A DNA stretch of 64,000 nt from GCA-2705995 sp048267965 (GCA_048267965.1 JBLWWK010000007.1:76961-140960), one strand, 5' to 3'; positions 1 to 9,604 are shown, numbered from the stretch's first letter. The notes: a model not told the origin generated them from the letters alone. Made by a program: numbers and translations.

Positions 1-1063
1 TGTGGTTTCTTTAGGATATAAAGATCACAGCCAAACCGGAATGGGATTGGATCCTTCAGATAAAGATAGCGGAGTAAAAATTGCAGAGCACCCTGTTTTT
101 GGAATGTATCAGCCAGATGCAATCACTTATCGAATGATTAACGGAACGGGTTATATTTTATCTGCTAACGAAGGGGATGCAAGAGATTACGATGCATACT
201 CAGAAGAAGAAAGAATTAAAGATGTAACATTAGATCCAACGGCATTTCCTAACGCTGCGGTTTTGCAAGAAGACACGGTATTGGGTAGATTAAACATTAC
301 TACTTCTTTAGGTGATACAGATGGCGATGGCGACTTTGACGAGTTGTATGCTTATGGTGCTCGTTCGTTCTCAATTTGGAGTACTTCTGGTGCTTTGGTT
401 TGGGATAGTGGAGACGATTTTGAGCAAATCACTTCTCAAGAATATCCTGCAGATTTCAACAGTAACAACGATGAAAACGGCAGCTTCGAAAGTCGTTCAG
501 ATAATAAAGGTCCAGAGCCAGAAGCAATTACAACAGCTATGTTTAATGGAGTTCCGCATGCCTTAATCGGTTTAGAAAGAATGGGCGGAATCATGGTTTA
601 CAACATCAGCGACCCTACGGCTCCTCAGTTTGTAACCTACCTTAATAACCGTGATTTTTCTGTAGACGCTGAATTGCCAGGCGGTGGTACTAACCCAGCT
701 GTAGGCGATTTAGGTGTTGAAGATTTAATCGTGATAGACGGAGCTGTGAGTCCAAATGGTTCTACTTACGTGGTTTCTTCAAACGAAATTAGCGGTACAG
801 TTTCTATTTTCGAAGTGGAAGGTTTGGTTAACAATGTGAAATCTAACACGGCAGAAAACGAAGCTTTAACTGCGTATCCTAACCCAGTGAGCGGTACAGA
901 TATTACTCTTAACAAAGTGAGTTCTTACCAAATTTTCGATGTAAGCGGAAGAATGTTAATTCAAGAAGTAAACACTAACGTAATAAGCGTAGAAGGCTTA
1001 ACAGCCGGTGTTTATTTTGTGAAAAGCGCAGAAGGCGAAACGCTTTCTTTTGTGAAGAAATAA
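1..1063 (+). CDS. Choice-of-anchor I family protein with T9SS sorting signal (5' truncated)
   Basis: This is the C-terminal part of a larger secreted protein that begins before the window; the reading frame is open from the first bases. The visible 353 residues contain stretches typical of the choice-of-anchor I beta-propeller family (for example ILSANEGDARDYD near residues 52-64 and EPEAITTAMFNG near 172-183). The last ~75 residues (AYPNPVSG followed by beta strands and ending LSFVKK) are a type A type IX secretion sorting domain, so the protein is probably exported through the T9SS and anchored or released at the surface. Such proteins are sometimes annotated as alkaline-phosphatase-like, but no catalytic site is visible in this fragment. 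A strong bidirectional terminator follows. Confidence 0.85.
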   Translation, partial: VVSLGYKDHSQTGMGLDPSDKDSGVKIAEHPVFGMYQPDAITYRMINGTGYILSANEGDARDYDAYSEEERIKDVTLDPTAFPNAAVLQEDTVLGRLNITTSLGDTDGDGDFDELYAYGARSFSIWSTSGALVWDSGDDFEQITSQEYPADFNSNNDENGSFESRSDNKGPEPEAITTAMFNGVPHALIGLERMGGIMVYNISDPTAPQFVTYLNNRDFSVDAELPGGGTNPAVGDLGVEDLIVIDGAVSPNGSTYVVSSNEISGTVSIFEVEGLVNNVKSNTAENEALTAYPNPVSGTDITLNKVSSYQIFDVSGRMLIQEVNTNVISVEGLTAGVYFVKSAEGETLSFVKK

Positions 1064-1083
1064 GTGTAAAAACTGCACCCATC

Positions 1084-1117
1084 AAAAAGCCGAATTTGTA
1101 TTCAAATTCGGCTTTTT
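1084..1117. terminator. Bidirectional intrinsic terminator
   Basis: A 15-bp perfect stem (1084-1098 with 1103-1117, loop TATT) has an A-tract on the left and a T-tract on the right. It can end both the T9SS protein gene (+, ends 1063) and the lipoprotein gene (-, ends 1118). Confidence 0.9.
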
Positions 1118-1888
1118 TTATTCTTTCCAGCTAATAAAAATGGCTATATCGGTAGGAGCCGATTCGTCTCCACCGAAGTACGGAAACAACTGATAAGCAA
1201 TAAACCGAGAACTACAAGCTCGCGGAAAATCTACCGATTTCTCGTTGACGGTAACCACATATTTTTTGCGAAGTGCAACAATAGAAACTTCTGAAATTTG
1301 GTCAATTTTAGTAGTGGTGATGCTTTTGAAAGCACGCTTCCCGTTGGTGTAAGCGTAGCCGCCTAGTTCTATGCCTTTTTCGGCAGAATACCTCCAAACT
1401 AATCGAATACTGTTCTGGTGATGCATACTATTGCAATCAGAAAAACCCATTACTTTATTCCAGTCGTGTTGGTTTTCTGCACGTTGCGTTTGGTAAATGG
1501 TCGAAGAATCAAAACGGATGTAAAAATTCATAGAATCGTACGGCCAAAAAGTAAGATTGCTGGTTTGCGCATAATGCGTTCCTGCCGAAATACTGTGGGT
1601 TTCCCATTTAAATAAGTCGATAGAATCGATTAATACCTCCGAAACCTCTATGTTTTCAGTTGGTGCCGATCGATCAAAAGACTGTTTTTCCATCTTTTCG
1701 GGAGAAACTGTGGTACTTTTGCCCTGATTTTGAGTAGGGGTGGCTGACCCAGCATTGTATTTTTTCGCAGTAGCAAATTGAGGTTGAAGCACTGGCGGAT
1801 AAACAGTTGTGGTGACTTGCTTTTTAGGAGCACAACCAGCCACTAAAACAAGTGCAAACAGAAATGAAGTTACCAACGTCTTATTCAT
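1118..1888 (-). CDS. Conserved hypothetical lipoprotein
   Basis: 256 residues beginning with a lipoprotein signal peptide (LVLVAGC, lipid-attachment Cys19), then a low-complexity linker rich in T, Q and K to about residue 90, then a globular domain of about 165 residues predicted to be mainly beta. The near-C-terminal stretch FPYFGGDESAPTDIAIFI looks like a conserved core. I recall similar uncharacterised proteins in Bacteroidota but know no function. It probably sits in the envelope facing the periplasm or surface. It faces the preceding gene across a shared terminator and is divergent from recG, 79 bp away. Confidence 0.7.
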   Translation of the reverse strand: MNKTLVTSFLFALVLVAGCAPKKQVTTTVYPPVLQPQFATAKKYNAGSATPTQNQGKSTTVSPEKMEKQSFDRSAPTENIEVSEVLIDSIDLFKWETHSISAGTHYAQTSNLTFWPYDSMNFYIRFDSSTIYQTQRAENQHDWNKVMGFSDCNSMHHQNSIRLVWRYSAEKGIELGGYAYTNGKRAFKSITTTKIDQISEVSIVALRKKYVVTVNEKSVDFPRACSSRFIAYQLFPYFGGDESAPTDIAIFISWKE

Positions 1889-1967
1889 GCGGCAAAATTA
1901 AGCGTTACAAAGATTGAAAAGCGTTAGAACAAGAATTCTCTTATAATTTAGCAGAAAGTTTAGCAAG

Positions 1968-4061
1968 TTGTCTTTTTTAAATAACGACATAGAATTTTTA
2001 AAAGGAGTTGGGCCAGCGCGTGCCGATTTGCTCAAAAAAGAATTGGCCATTTTCAAGTTTAAAGACTTGGTACAGTATTATCCGTTTCGGTACATCGATC
2101 GTACCCAGTTTTACACGGTTTCAGAAGCGCATGCCGAAATGCCGTTTATTCAAATAAAAGGCAAACTTACCCAATTGCAAGAAGCGGGTGGCCCGCGGGC
2201 TAAAAGGCTTTCGGCTCAATTTGTAGACGCCACCGGAAGCCTAGATTTAGTTTGGTTTAAAGGTGTAAAATGGATTAAACAGAACTTAAAGCCGGGCGCA
2301 GAATACGTTTTATTTGGCAAACCCACCGTTTTTAACGGGAGGCTCAATGTGGTGCATCCCGAGTTGGAGCCGCTTTCAGTAGCTAACTCCAAAATTCAAG
2401 CGGGTTTGCAGCCGGTTTATCCCACCACAGAAAAGCTCACGAACAAAAACCTCAATTCAAAAGGAATTGAGAAGCTTCAGCGAAGTTTAATACCTCAGCT
2501 AAAAAATAAGGTAAAAGAGAATTTGAGCGAAGCTATTATCTCGAGCTATCGCTTGCTTTCGAGAGACGAAGCCATTCAGAATATTCATTTTCCGGCCAGT
2601 GCCGAAATGCTTCAAAAAGCGCAGTTGAGGTTAAAATTTGAAGAGTTGTTTTTTATTCAATTACAACTAATTCGATTAAAAATTAATCGCCAACGTAATA
2701 TTCAAGGGTTTTTATTTCCCACGGTAGGAACCCACTTTAACACTTTCTATCAACATCATTTACCTTTTGAGTTAACCAACGCTCAAAAACGAGTGGTAAA
2801 AGAAATCAGGAGAGATTTGGGCAAAGGTTTTCAGATGAATCGCTTGTTGCAAGGCGATGTAGGAAGCGGTAAAACCATGGTAGCTTTGTTGATTATGCTA
2901 ATAGCTATAGACAATGGTTACCAAACGGCTTTAATGGCTCCTACAGAAATTTTAGCGAATCAACATTTTGAAACACTTAAAGAACAGCTAGAGGGCATGG
3001 ATGTAACCATCAGTTTGCTTACTGGCTCTACCAAACAAGCTCAAAGAAAAGTGCTGCACGAGCAATTGCAATACGGGGAATTGTCTATTCTGGTAGGAAC
3101 CCACGCTCTTCTTGAAGATAAAGTGAAATTTAAGAATTTGGGCTTGGTGGTAATCGATGAACAACACCGTTTTGGGGTAGCTCAAAGAAGTAAAATGTGG
3201 CGTAAAAACACGTTGCCGCCCCATGTGTTGGTAATGAGTGCAACGCCAATCCCAAGAACCTTAGCGATGACTTTTTACGGAGATCTAGAAGTTTCTGTAA
3301 TCGATGAGTTGCCGCCTGGTAGAAAACCCATTGAAACTCGTCACTTTTTTGAACGTTCAAGGTTAAAGGTATTCGGGTTCCTACAGAAAGAAATTGAAAA
3401 AGGACGACAAGCCTACATTGTTTTTCCGTTGATTGAAGAAAGTGAAAAGCTTGATCTGAAAAACTTGCAAGAAGGTTATGAAGCCATTTCACGCGCTTTT
3501 CCGCAATACCATGTGAGCGTTGTGCACGGTAAAATGAAACCGGCCGATAAAGACTTTGAAATGCAGCGTTTTGCGAAAGGAGAAACTCAAATAATGGTGG
3601 CTACCACAGTAATTGAAGTAGGGGTAAATGTGCCGAATGCCAGCATTATGATAATCGAAAATGCCGAGCGATTTGGCTTGTCTCAGTTGCACCAATTAAG
3701 AGGTAGAGTGGGGCGCGGAGCCGAGCAGTCTTATTGTGTTTTAATGACTTCTGAAAAGCTATCTGCCGATGGAAAAACCAGAATGCAAACTATGGTAAGA
3801 ACCAACGATGGTTTTGAAGTGGCCGAAGTAGACCTAAAATTAAGAGGCCCTGGAGATTTAATGGGAACTCAACAAAGTGGCGTGCTCGATTTAAAACTGG
3901 CCGATTTAGCCAGAGACCAGCAAATTTTGCAGTTAGCAAGAGATGCAGCCTCTGTTATATTAAAAGACGATCCTGCTTTAGAAAAACCAGAGAACAAATT
4001 GGTGAATATAGCTTTTGCCAACTTTATGAAAGCACGCCCCAACTGGAGTAGAATTAGCTAA
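1968..4061 (+). CDS. recG: ATP-dependent DNA helicase RecG
   Basis: 697 residues, the usual RecG length. RecG reverses stalled replication forks and migrates branched DNA in recombination and repair. An N-terminal wedge/OB region precedes the helicase core with Walker A GDVGSGKT (residues ~296-303), motif II DEQH (~397-400), MSATPIPRT, and motif VI RGRVGRG; the TRG region follows. The start is TTG at 1968, giving MSFLNNDIEFLKGVG, which matches the normal start of Bacteroidota RecG; no ATG lies nearby upstream. Three GTAGGAACC words lie inside (2724, 3093, 3376). The stop overlaps the 3' end of the convergent gene by 4 bp. Confidence 0.97.
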   Translation: MSFLNNDIEFLKGVGPARADLLKKELAIFKFKDLVQYYPFRYIDRTQFYTVSEAHAEMPFIQIKGKLTQLQEAGGPRAKRLSAQFVDATGSLDLVWFKGVKWIKQNLKPGAEYVLFGKPTVFNGRLNVVHPELEPLSVANSKIQAGLQPVYPTTEKLTNKNLNSKGIEKLQRSLIPQLKNKVKENLSEAIISSYRLLSRDEAIQNIHFPASAEMLQKAQLRLKFEELFFIQLQLIRLKINRQRNIQGFLFPTVGTHFNTFYQHHLPFELTNAQKRVVKEIRRDLGKGFQMNRLLQGDVGSGKTMVALLIMLIAIDNGYQTALMAPTEILANQHFETLKEQLEGMDVTISLLTGSTKQAQRKVLHEQLQYGELSILVGTHALLEDKVKFKNLGLVVIDEQHRFGVAQRSKMWRKNTLPPHVLVMSATPIPRTLAMTFYGDLEVSVIDELPPGRKPIETRHFFERSRLKVFGFLQKEIEKGRQAYIVFPLIEESEKLDLKNLQEGYEAISRAFPQYHVSVVHGKMKPADKDFEMQRFAKGETQIMVATTVIEVGVNVPNASIMIIENAERFGLSQLHQLRGRVGRGAEQSYCVLMTSEKLSADGKTRMQTMVRTNDGFEVAEVDLKLRGPGDLMGTQQSGVLDLKLADLARDQQILQLARDAASVILKDDPALEKPENKLVNIAFANFMKARPNWSRIS

Positions 4062-4837
4062 AGAGCAAAGCCTAAAAATAGCGTTACGTTAATCATGTGG
4101 TATTGAGTTCTGTCGGTAGATTCGTTTAAAACCGTGTAGCTTGAGCCGTTGTTGGCAGTATATTGCACTTCGTGGTTCATGGTCATGTATTGGTAATTAA
4201 GTCGAATTCCTAGGCTGGCGAGCTCGTCTAATACAATTCGAGCGCGAATTCCAGCAGAGATAGTAGGTGCAAAGTCGTCAGTTTTCACAAATAGCGTTCT
4301 TATTTCTTTACCATTTTCGCCCCGATTTTTTAAATATCGGTCTTGCTGAATGGTGAAATTTACATTGCGAATGCCTGCTCTAAGGTGCGGTTCTAATGAG
4401 AAGCCACCATGTTGAAAAACTTTTTTTCCAACGCTAATAAAAAAACCACTTTGCTCTGAAAGGTTACTTCCCAAAGACGGTTCAAGGTTCTCGTTGGTTT
4501 TAGAATATTTAATGGTTTCTGTGTTGGTTCCTACCAAGAAATAATCTTCTTCGAAATTGTCTACATCCCAAGAAAAGCGGTTAGAAAGTACGTTGGCTAC
4601 ATTTCCGAAAAAGCCCACTTCGAAAATAAGGGGTGAGTTTTTAAATTCTAACCTCACAGAGGCTTCAATATCGTAGCCGCTAAAGTTGATAGAATTATCG
4701 AACAGAGATAGTGTGTTTAAATCGGTTACGGCTGCTTCAAATGCTAACCCTTTTAAAGGTGTATGGTCTATTTGTGTTTGTGATAAACCAAAAAGTGCCG
4801 AAAAGATGAAAATAAGGGAAATTGATGCTGATCTCAT
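4058..4837 (-). CDS. Outer membrane beta-barrel-like protein, uncharacterised
   Basis: 259 residues with a signal peptide (SLIFIFSALFGLSQTQ) followed by alternating beta-strand sequence with many aromatic and polar residues and a final strand ending in MINVTLFLGFAL, where the terminal aliphatic/aromatic pattern suits a small outer membrane barrel. I do not recognise a named family. It lies 3 bp downstream of the lipoprotein gene 4841-5410, probably as one transcript. Confidence 0.6.
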   Translation of the reverse strand: MRSASISLIFIFSALFGLSQTQIDHTPLKGLAFEAAVTDLNTLSLFDNSINFSGYDIEASVRLEFKNSPLIFEVGFFGNVANVLSNRFSWDVDNFEEDYFLVGTNTETIKYSKTNENLEPSLGSNLSEQSGFFISVGKKVFQHGGFSLEPHLRAGIRNVNFTIQQDRYLKNRGENGKEIRTLFVKTDDFAPTISAGIRARIVLDELASLGIRLNYQYMTMNHEVQYTANNGSSYTVLNESTDRTQYHMINVTLFLGFAL

Positions 4838-4840
4838 TGG

Positions 4841-5410
4841 TTAATCTAGGGTTAATGTTATTGGGTCGGTAGATATAACGAAGTTTTCAGAATACGTTTC
4901 TGCTTGTACCAAAAAACGATGAATGCCGGCTTGTTGAGGAGGTTGATAAAGAAACAATTCTATGCTAGCGCAGCAATCTGATGAGGTGAGCGGATGTTTG
5001 TTAAAAAAAGTAGGAATGGTATCGTCTTCGAATTGGTGCGTTGATGCGTATCGAAAATAATGGGTTATATCTGACCCCGCAGGATGTAAAGAATCAAAAT
5101 TTGAAAGAGCAGTTATTTTTATTCGGGTAACCGGGTTTTCGATAGAAGGTTCATAATAATCATCACAAGTGCGATTACAACTATTATCGTTGGCGTATTT
5201 TTCAGATTCTTTTTTCTCAAATTCAAGTTGAATTCCATAAGCTTTCGCTGGGATTTCAGACCCACTAAAGCGTGCATAATTTACGCCTTCGTTGTTAAGG
5301 TGATGGGCGGTTGGGTTGTCTAGAGAATAGTGTTCAAAGTTGGCTTCACAACAACAAGAAGTGATTAAGCAGAAATTTAAAAGTATTAAGTATACGTTAA
5401 GCGTTTTCAT
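4841..5410 (-). CDS. Cysteine-rich putative lipoprotein, uncharacterised
   Basis: 189 residues with a lipoprotein signal sequence (CLITSC, Cys19) immediately followed by two more cysteines. Further cysteines occur mid-protein (NSCNRTCDDYY) and late (SSDCCASIELF), suggesting disulfides in the periplasm or at the surface. The C-terminus looks like an immunoglobulin-like beta domain. Function unknown. It is the first gene of a two-gene unit with the barrel-like protein downstream. Confidence 0.6.
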   Translation of the reverse strand: MKTLNVYLILLNFCLITSCCCEANFEHYSLDNPTAHHLNNEGVNYARFSGSEIPAKAYGIQLEFEKKESEKYANDNSCNRTCDDYYEPSIENPVTRIKITALSNFDSLHPAGSDITHYFRYASTHQFEDDTIPTFFNKHPLTSSDCCASIELFLYQPPQQAGIHRFLVQAETYSENFVISTDPITLTLD

Positions 5411-5537
5411 TCTTTGCCTTTTAGTTGTTGTAGAGATACTATTGAAAACAAGAAGGTTGCATGTTTATTTGGCAATTTAACGTTTAATCAGATAGGAAAG
5501 ATTCAAGAAGACTAGAAAAAAAACAAAAATAATCTCT

Positions 5538-5566
5538 TTTGTTTTCCTTTCGATGGTGTATTTTGG
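5538..5566 (+). promoter_or_regulatory. Candidate promoter of the TRL-like lipoprotein operon
   Basis: TTTG at 5538-5541, a 17-bp spacer, then TATTTTGG at 5559-5566 (one step away from TAnnTTTG). The ATG of the first lipoprotein is at 5591. Spacing fits the Bacteroidota housekeeping promoter, but the -7 match is imperfect. Confidence 0.35.
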
Positions 5567-5590
5567 TACGGAATTATAAATCTAATAGCT

Positions 5591-5860
5591 ATGAAAAAAT
5601 TGATGAATGTAGTGTTAGGCGTGGCAGCGACTGCGTTAACGCTATCTTCTTGCTCGATGACTTATGTCACTGCAACTAACAATGCAGTTGGAGACAAAGT
5701 TGGGAATTCGAAAGTAGGCTTGTTCGATTTCGCGAACAAAGATTACTCTTACCTTAAAGCTGCTAAAGCTGGTGGAGTAGATAAGATTGGTGTTGTTGAG
5801 CAAACCTCCACTTATTACTTATTTTTTTACAAAACGAACATTACTGTTACAGGTAACTAA
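5591..5860 (+). CDS. TRL-like family lipoprotein 1
   Basis: 89 residues. Lipobox LSSC (Cys21), then a short domain with VGDKVG, a LKAAKAGGVDKIGVVEQ segment and a terminal TVTG. This layout (G..VG..S, AA..GGI.KI..V, terminal VTG) is that of the TRL-like family of small lipoproteins, whose role is unknown. It is the first of three related genes in a row with 3-13 bp gaps, so they are probably co-transcribed. Confidence 0.7.
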   Translation: MKKLMNVVLGVAATALTLSSCSMTYVTATNNAVGDKVGNSKVGLFDFANKDYSYLKAAKAGGVDKIGVVEQTSTYYLFFYKTNITVTGN

Positions 5861-5873
5861 AATTACATTTAAG

Positions 5874-6197
5874 ATGAAAAAGATTAAATTATTAGCTTTA
5901 TCATTAGGCGTGTTTTTCTTGGCTTCTTGTACTAAAACGCATCCAGTAATGGTTCGTAATAACAAGATGGTTAAAACGGGTACGGCTTCTAACGCTTGTA
6001 TTTTCACAGCAGATAACTTTGGTGCTGGCGTTGCTTGGGGGCAAATAATCTCTACAGGCCTTTGCTTCAACAACAATAAGTATGGCCTTATCAAAGCGTG
6101 TGAAAACGGAGGAATTGAAAAGATTGCTACAGTTGATTTAAAAACAACTAAGTACCTTATCTACACTAAATACGAACTAATTGTAACAGGAGAATAA
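5874..6197 (+). CDS. TRL-like family lipoprotein 2
   Basis: 107 residues from the ATG at 5874. An in-frame start at 5787 would overlap the previous gene and spoil the signal peptide, so it is rejected. Lipobox FLASC (Cys19), then a diverged N-terminal half containing two extra cysteines, and the family core NGGIEKIATVDLK followed by a terminal IVTGE. Paralogue of its two neighbours. Confidence 0.7.
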   Translation: MKKIKLLALSLGVFFLASCTKTHPVMVRNNKMVKTGTASNACIFTADNFGAGVAWGQIISTGLCFNNNKYGLIKACENGGIEKIATVDLKTTKYLIYTKYELIVTGE

Positions 6198-6200
6198 ATT

Positions 6201-6482
6201 ATGAAAACTTTATATAAGTCGATTGTTGCAGTTTCAATTGCTGCTTTCTTTTCAGCTTGTTCTGTAACAGGTTTTAACGGGTTAACAGATAACTCAGTTG
6301 GTGATAGCATCGGTGAGTCTTCTTACAACATTTGGTTAGGTCTTATCATTACTAATAAAGGTGATGCTAGTATCAAATCAGCAGCAGAAAATGGTGGAAT
6401 CACTAAAATTGCTACAGTTGACCAAAAAATTCGTGTAGGATTGTTCAAAAGAACATATACTACTCGCGTTTCAGGAGAATAA
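6201..6482 (+). CDS. TRL-like family lipoprotein 3
   Basis: 93 residues and the closest of the three to the family pattern: lipobox FFSAC (Cys20), NSVGDSIGESS, GDASIKSAAENGGITKIATV, terminal VSGE. It begins 3 bp after the previous stop. The order and spacing suggest local gene duplication. Confidence 0.75.
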   Translation: MKTLYKSIVAVSIAAFFSACSVTGFNGLTDNSVGDSIGESSYNIWLGLIITNKGDASIKSAAENGGITKIATVDQKIRVGLFKRTYTTRVSGE

Positions 6483-6483
6483 T

Positions 6484-7002
6484 ATGAAAATGTTTATACG
6501 CAATTTCGGGGTAAAGCAAATTTTTGCTTTGCCCTTTTTTATTTCAGTAGGGTTATTTACTCAATGTACAGAACAACCCATGCCCGTTTTTGGTCACGAA
6601 TGTTTCGAAGTAGAAAGAAATCAACTTTCGGTTCCGATCAATGATCAAGTAAAAGCAGAATACTTCATTCTTACGCAGTTAATCAACCCAAACATCGAAG
6701 GGTTAGCTCTTAATCGTTTTTACTCTACAGAAAACATGAATACCTTAATCTCTGTAGACTTAGAAAACAATAGAGAAAACGTGCAAAACATGCTCAATCA
6801 AGGCGAAGCAGAAAGCAGCAGACTAGATGCTGAAGATGCGCACTATCTATATAAAAGAGATAGCTTGTTTATTTACGCTTATGCCGAGCAGCAGAAAGAA
6901 GCCGTAGTCGTTTATTGGAACTATAGCTTAGATTCTGCAAGAATTGCAGATCAGTTTTCTGATACAGAATTTTACGCAAAAAAAATCTGCGACACTAAAT
7001 AG
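6484..7002 (+). CDS. Putative lipoprotein downstream of the TRL-like array
   Basis: 172 residues with a rather long signal sequence and lipobox-like LFTQC (Cys28). The mature part is mixed alpha/beta with an acidic middle and does not show the TRL core, so it is not a fourth paralogue. It starts 1 bp after the preceding stop, indicating translation coupled with the TRL genes. Function unknown. Confidence 0.6.
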   Translation: MKMFIRNFGVKQIFALPFFISVGLFTQCTEQPMPVFGHECFEVERNQLSVPINDQVKAEYFILTQLINPNIEGLALNRFYSTENMNTLISVDLENNRENVQNMLNQGEAESSRLDAEDAHYLYKRDSLFIYAYAEQQKEAVVVYWNYSLDSARIADQFSDTEFYAKKICDTK

Positions 7003-7043
7003 ATTTCGTTTTTTACAGGTGGTTCTCAATTGCTTTAACATCT

Positions 7044-7051
7044 TACTTTTG
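7044..7051 (+). promoter_or_regulatory. -7 promoter box of pheT
   Basis: TACTTTTG fits TAnnTTTG exactly; the pheT ATG is 58 bp after it. No clear -33 TTTG at ideal distance. Confidence 0.5.
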
Positions 7052-7108
7052 CGACAGTAAAGTGTTGTTACGAGCCATCTATTGGTTCAAAAGTCAAGAA
7101 AGTAAAGC

Positions 7109-9547
7109 ATGAAAATATCATTCAACTGGCTAAAAAAATACATTTCGATAGAAGAAACACCTGAGCGTGTTGCCGAATTACTCACCGATACGGGCTTAGA
7201 GGTAGAAGGTCTCGAGAAAATTGAAGGAGTAGAAGGCGGCTTAAAAGGCGTGGTTGTTGGCGAAGTGGTAGAGTGCACTCAGCACCCAAATGCAGACCGT
7301 TTGCGGGTTACTCAAGTAAATGTGGGCGGCCCCGAATTACTTCAAATTGTTTGCGGTGCTCCTAATGTTGCTGCGGGCCAAAAAGTAATGGTGGCTACTG
7401 TAGGAACCACTTTACCCATAGGCGATAAACCACTAAAAATTAAAAAAGGCAAGCTTCGTGGTGAAACTTCTGAAGGGATGATTTGCGCAGAAGATGAACT
7501 TGGCGTAGGTCAAAGCCACGAGGGTATATTAGTTTTACCAGAAGACACACCCATAGGCACCGAAGCCAAAAAATATTTTGATTTAGAAGAAGATTATGTC
7601 TTCGAAATTGGGTTAACGCCTAACCGTGCAGACGGAACTTCGCACATTGGTGTAGCTAGAGATCTAGTAGCTTTAAAAGCAATTCGACCAGAATTAAAAG
7701 TAAGTGAGAAAGTAGAATGGCCATCCGTAAACGCTTTTCAGGTGGCTAATACAGAACGCCTAGTCAACATTCAAATAGAAGACATCCATCGTTGTCCTCG
7801 TTATTCTGGGGTAACCATCTCGAATGTAAAAGTGAAACCTTCACCAAAATGGTTGCAAGATCATTTGCAAGCTCTTGGTTTGGCGCCCATTAATAATGTA
7901 GTAGATAGCACCAACTTTGTGCTTCACGAAATGGGACAACCGCTTCACGCTTTTGATGCTGACCAAGTTAAAGGGAATCAGATTGTTGTAAAAACGTTAC
8001 CGGAAGGAACCCGTTTTACCACGCTAGACGAGAAAGAAAGAGAGTTACACCAAGACGATTTAATGATTTGTAGCGCTACTGAGGGCTTGTGTATTGCTGG
8101 TGTTTTTGGTGGTTTACATTCTGGTGTAACCCAATCTACACAACATGTGTTTTTAGAATCGGCATATTTTAATCCGGTTACGGTACGTAAAACTGCGAAA
8201 AGACATACGCTTAATACAGATGCATCCTTTCGATACGAACGGGGAACGGATCCTACCATTACAGTGTATGCACTAAAAAGAGCAGCTTTGCTTATTCAAG
8301 AGTTGGCCGGTGGTGAAATTTCTATGGAAATAGAAGATGTATATCCAACTGCGATTGAGCCATTTTCTGTGGAGTTTAACACAAAGCGTTGTGCTCAATT
8401 AATTGGGCAATCGATTGAGGTACCTACCATTAAAACCATTCTAGAAGCCTTAGATATTAAGGTAGTAGAAGAGAATGGCGAAGATTGGAAATTAGAAGTT
8501 CCGCCTTATCGAGTAGATGTTCAACGCGAAGCAGATGTAATCGAAGAAGTACTCAGAATTTACGGTTACAATCAAGTAGAACTTCCTGCAAGAATGACGA
8601 GCTCTTTGAGTTATTCTCAAAAGCCGGATCCTACTGAAACAAGACACCAAGTTGCACAGTCTGTTGCTGAAATGGGCTACAACGAAATGATGAATAACTC
8701 GCTTACTTCTGAAGCGCTTTATCAAGAAGGTGCTTGGGCAACTGAGAAATTAGTGCACATTAAAAACCCGTTGAGTTCTGAGTTGAGTGTAATGAGGCAA
8801 ACTTTATTGTTTGGTGCGTTGCAAGTGGTGAATTTTAACATTAACCGAAAAGCAGAAACGATTAGCCTTTTTGAAATTGGGAATGTTTATTCGCAAGAAA
8901 ATGGCAAGCGTAAAGAGCGTCAAAATCTGTTATTGGTGAATGCAGGCAATACCGATGCAGAACGTTGGAATGTTGAAAACCAGGCTACTGATTTTTTCCA
9001 TTTGAAAGGAGCCGTAGAACGCTTGTTTGAAACGTGGGGTTTAGACCAGATGAAAATTGACTGGAAAGAAACCGATCACGCAGCTTACGACTTTGCTTTA
9101 AGCATAAGCATTAACCGACAAGAAGTTGGTGTTTTAGGAAAAGTAAGTGCTGAACTTTGCAAAAAGATGGAAATTAAGCAAAACGATGTTTTTGCGGCAG
9201 AACTTAGTTGGGACGAACTGTTTAAATGGATGGCAAAGGTTCAAGTGAAGTTTAAGCCCATTGCTAAATACCCTTCGGTAAGAAGAGACTTGGCTTTGTT
9301 GCTTGATCAGCCAGTGAACTATCAAGAGCTTGAAGCGTTGGCTTTTAAACAAGAACGAAAATTGTTGAAGTCGGTGAATTTATTTGATGTTTACGAAGGC
9401 AAAAATTTACCAGAAGGTAAAAAATCGTACGCGTTAAGTTTCACATTTCAAGACGAATCGGGAACGTTGAAAGATGCAAAAGTGGATGCTGTAATTAATA
9501 AAGTACTTAAAGCATACGAAAGTCAGCTTGGAGCTGTATTACGTTAG
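7109..9547 (+). CDS. pheT: Phenylalanyl-tRNA synthetase beta subunit
   Basis: 812 residues, normal for the long bacterial beta subunit, which with PheS (not in this window) charges tRNA-Phe. The N-terminus MKISFNWLKKYI, the tRNA-binding OB-type domain (residues ~40-150, with HPNADRLRV and GAPNV), the B3/B4 editing region, the B5 domain, the catalytic-like core (~480-700) and the C-terminal anticodon-binding FDX domain (KYPSVRRDLALLL near 710) are all recognisable. It carries its own promoter box and a GTAGGAACC word (7400, encoding VGT). Confidence 0.97.
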   Translation: MKISFNWLKKYISIEETPERVAELLTDTGLEVEGLEKIEGVEGGLKGVVVGEVVECTQHPNADRLRVTQVNVGGPELLQIVCGAPNVAAGQKVMVATVGTTLPIGDKPLKIKKGKLRGETSEGMICAEDELGVGQSHEGILVLPEDTPIGTEAKKYFDLEEDYVFEIGLTPNRADGTSHIGVARDLVALKAIRPELKVSEKVEWPSVNAFQVANTERLVNIQIEDIHRCPRYSGVTISNVKVKPSPKWLQDHLQALGLAPINNVVDSTNFVLHEMGQPLHAFDADQVKGNQIVVKTLPEGTRFTTLDEKERELHQDDLMICSATEGLCIAGVFGGLHSGVTQSTQHVFLESAYFNPVTVRKTAKRHTLNTDASFRYERGTDPTITVYALKRAALLIQELAGGEISMEIEDVYPTAIEPFSVEFNTKRCAQLIGQSIEVPTIKTILEALDIKVVEENGEDWKLEVPPYRVDVQREADVIEEVLRIYGYNQVELPARMTSSLSYSQKPDPTETRHQVAQSVAEMGYNEMMNNSLTSEALYQEGAWATEKLVHIKNPLSSELSVMRQTLLFGALQVVNFNINRKAETISLFEIGNVYSQENGKRKERQNLLLVNAGNTDAERWNVENQATDFFHLKGAVERLFETWGLDQMKIDWKETDHAAYDFALSISINRQEVGVLGKVSAELCKKMEIKQNDVFAAELSWDELFKWMAKVQVKFKPIAKYPSVRRDLALLLDQPVNYQELEALAFKQERKLLKSVNLFDVYEGKNLPEGKKSYALSFTFQDESGTLKDAKVDAVINKVLKAYESQLGAVLR

Positions 9548-9604
9548 CAGGTTAAAATACGTATTTGAATAAATCAATTACGCACAAGAAAAAACACAAA
9601 ACTC

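Noticed and set aside
3130..3492. Open frame of 120 codons on the minus strand inside recG
   Set aside because: Antisense shadow of the helicase core with no family likeness; same reasoning for other long frames within real genes, such as 43419-43862 and 19081-19494.
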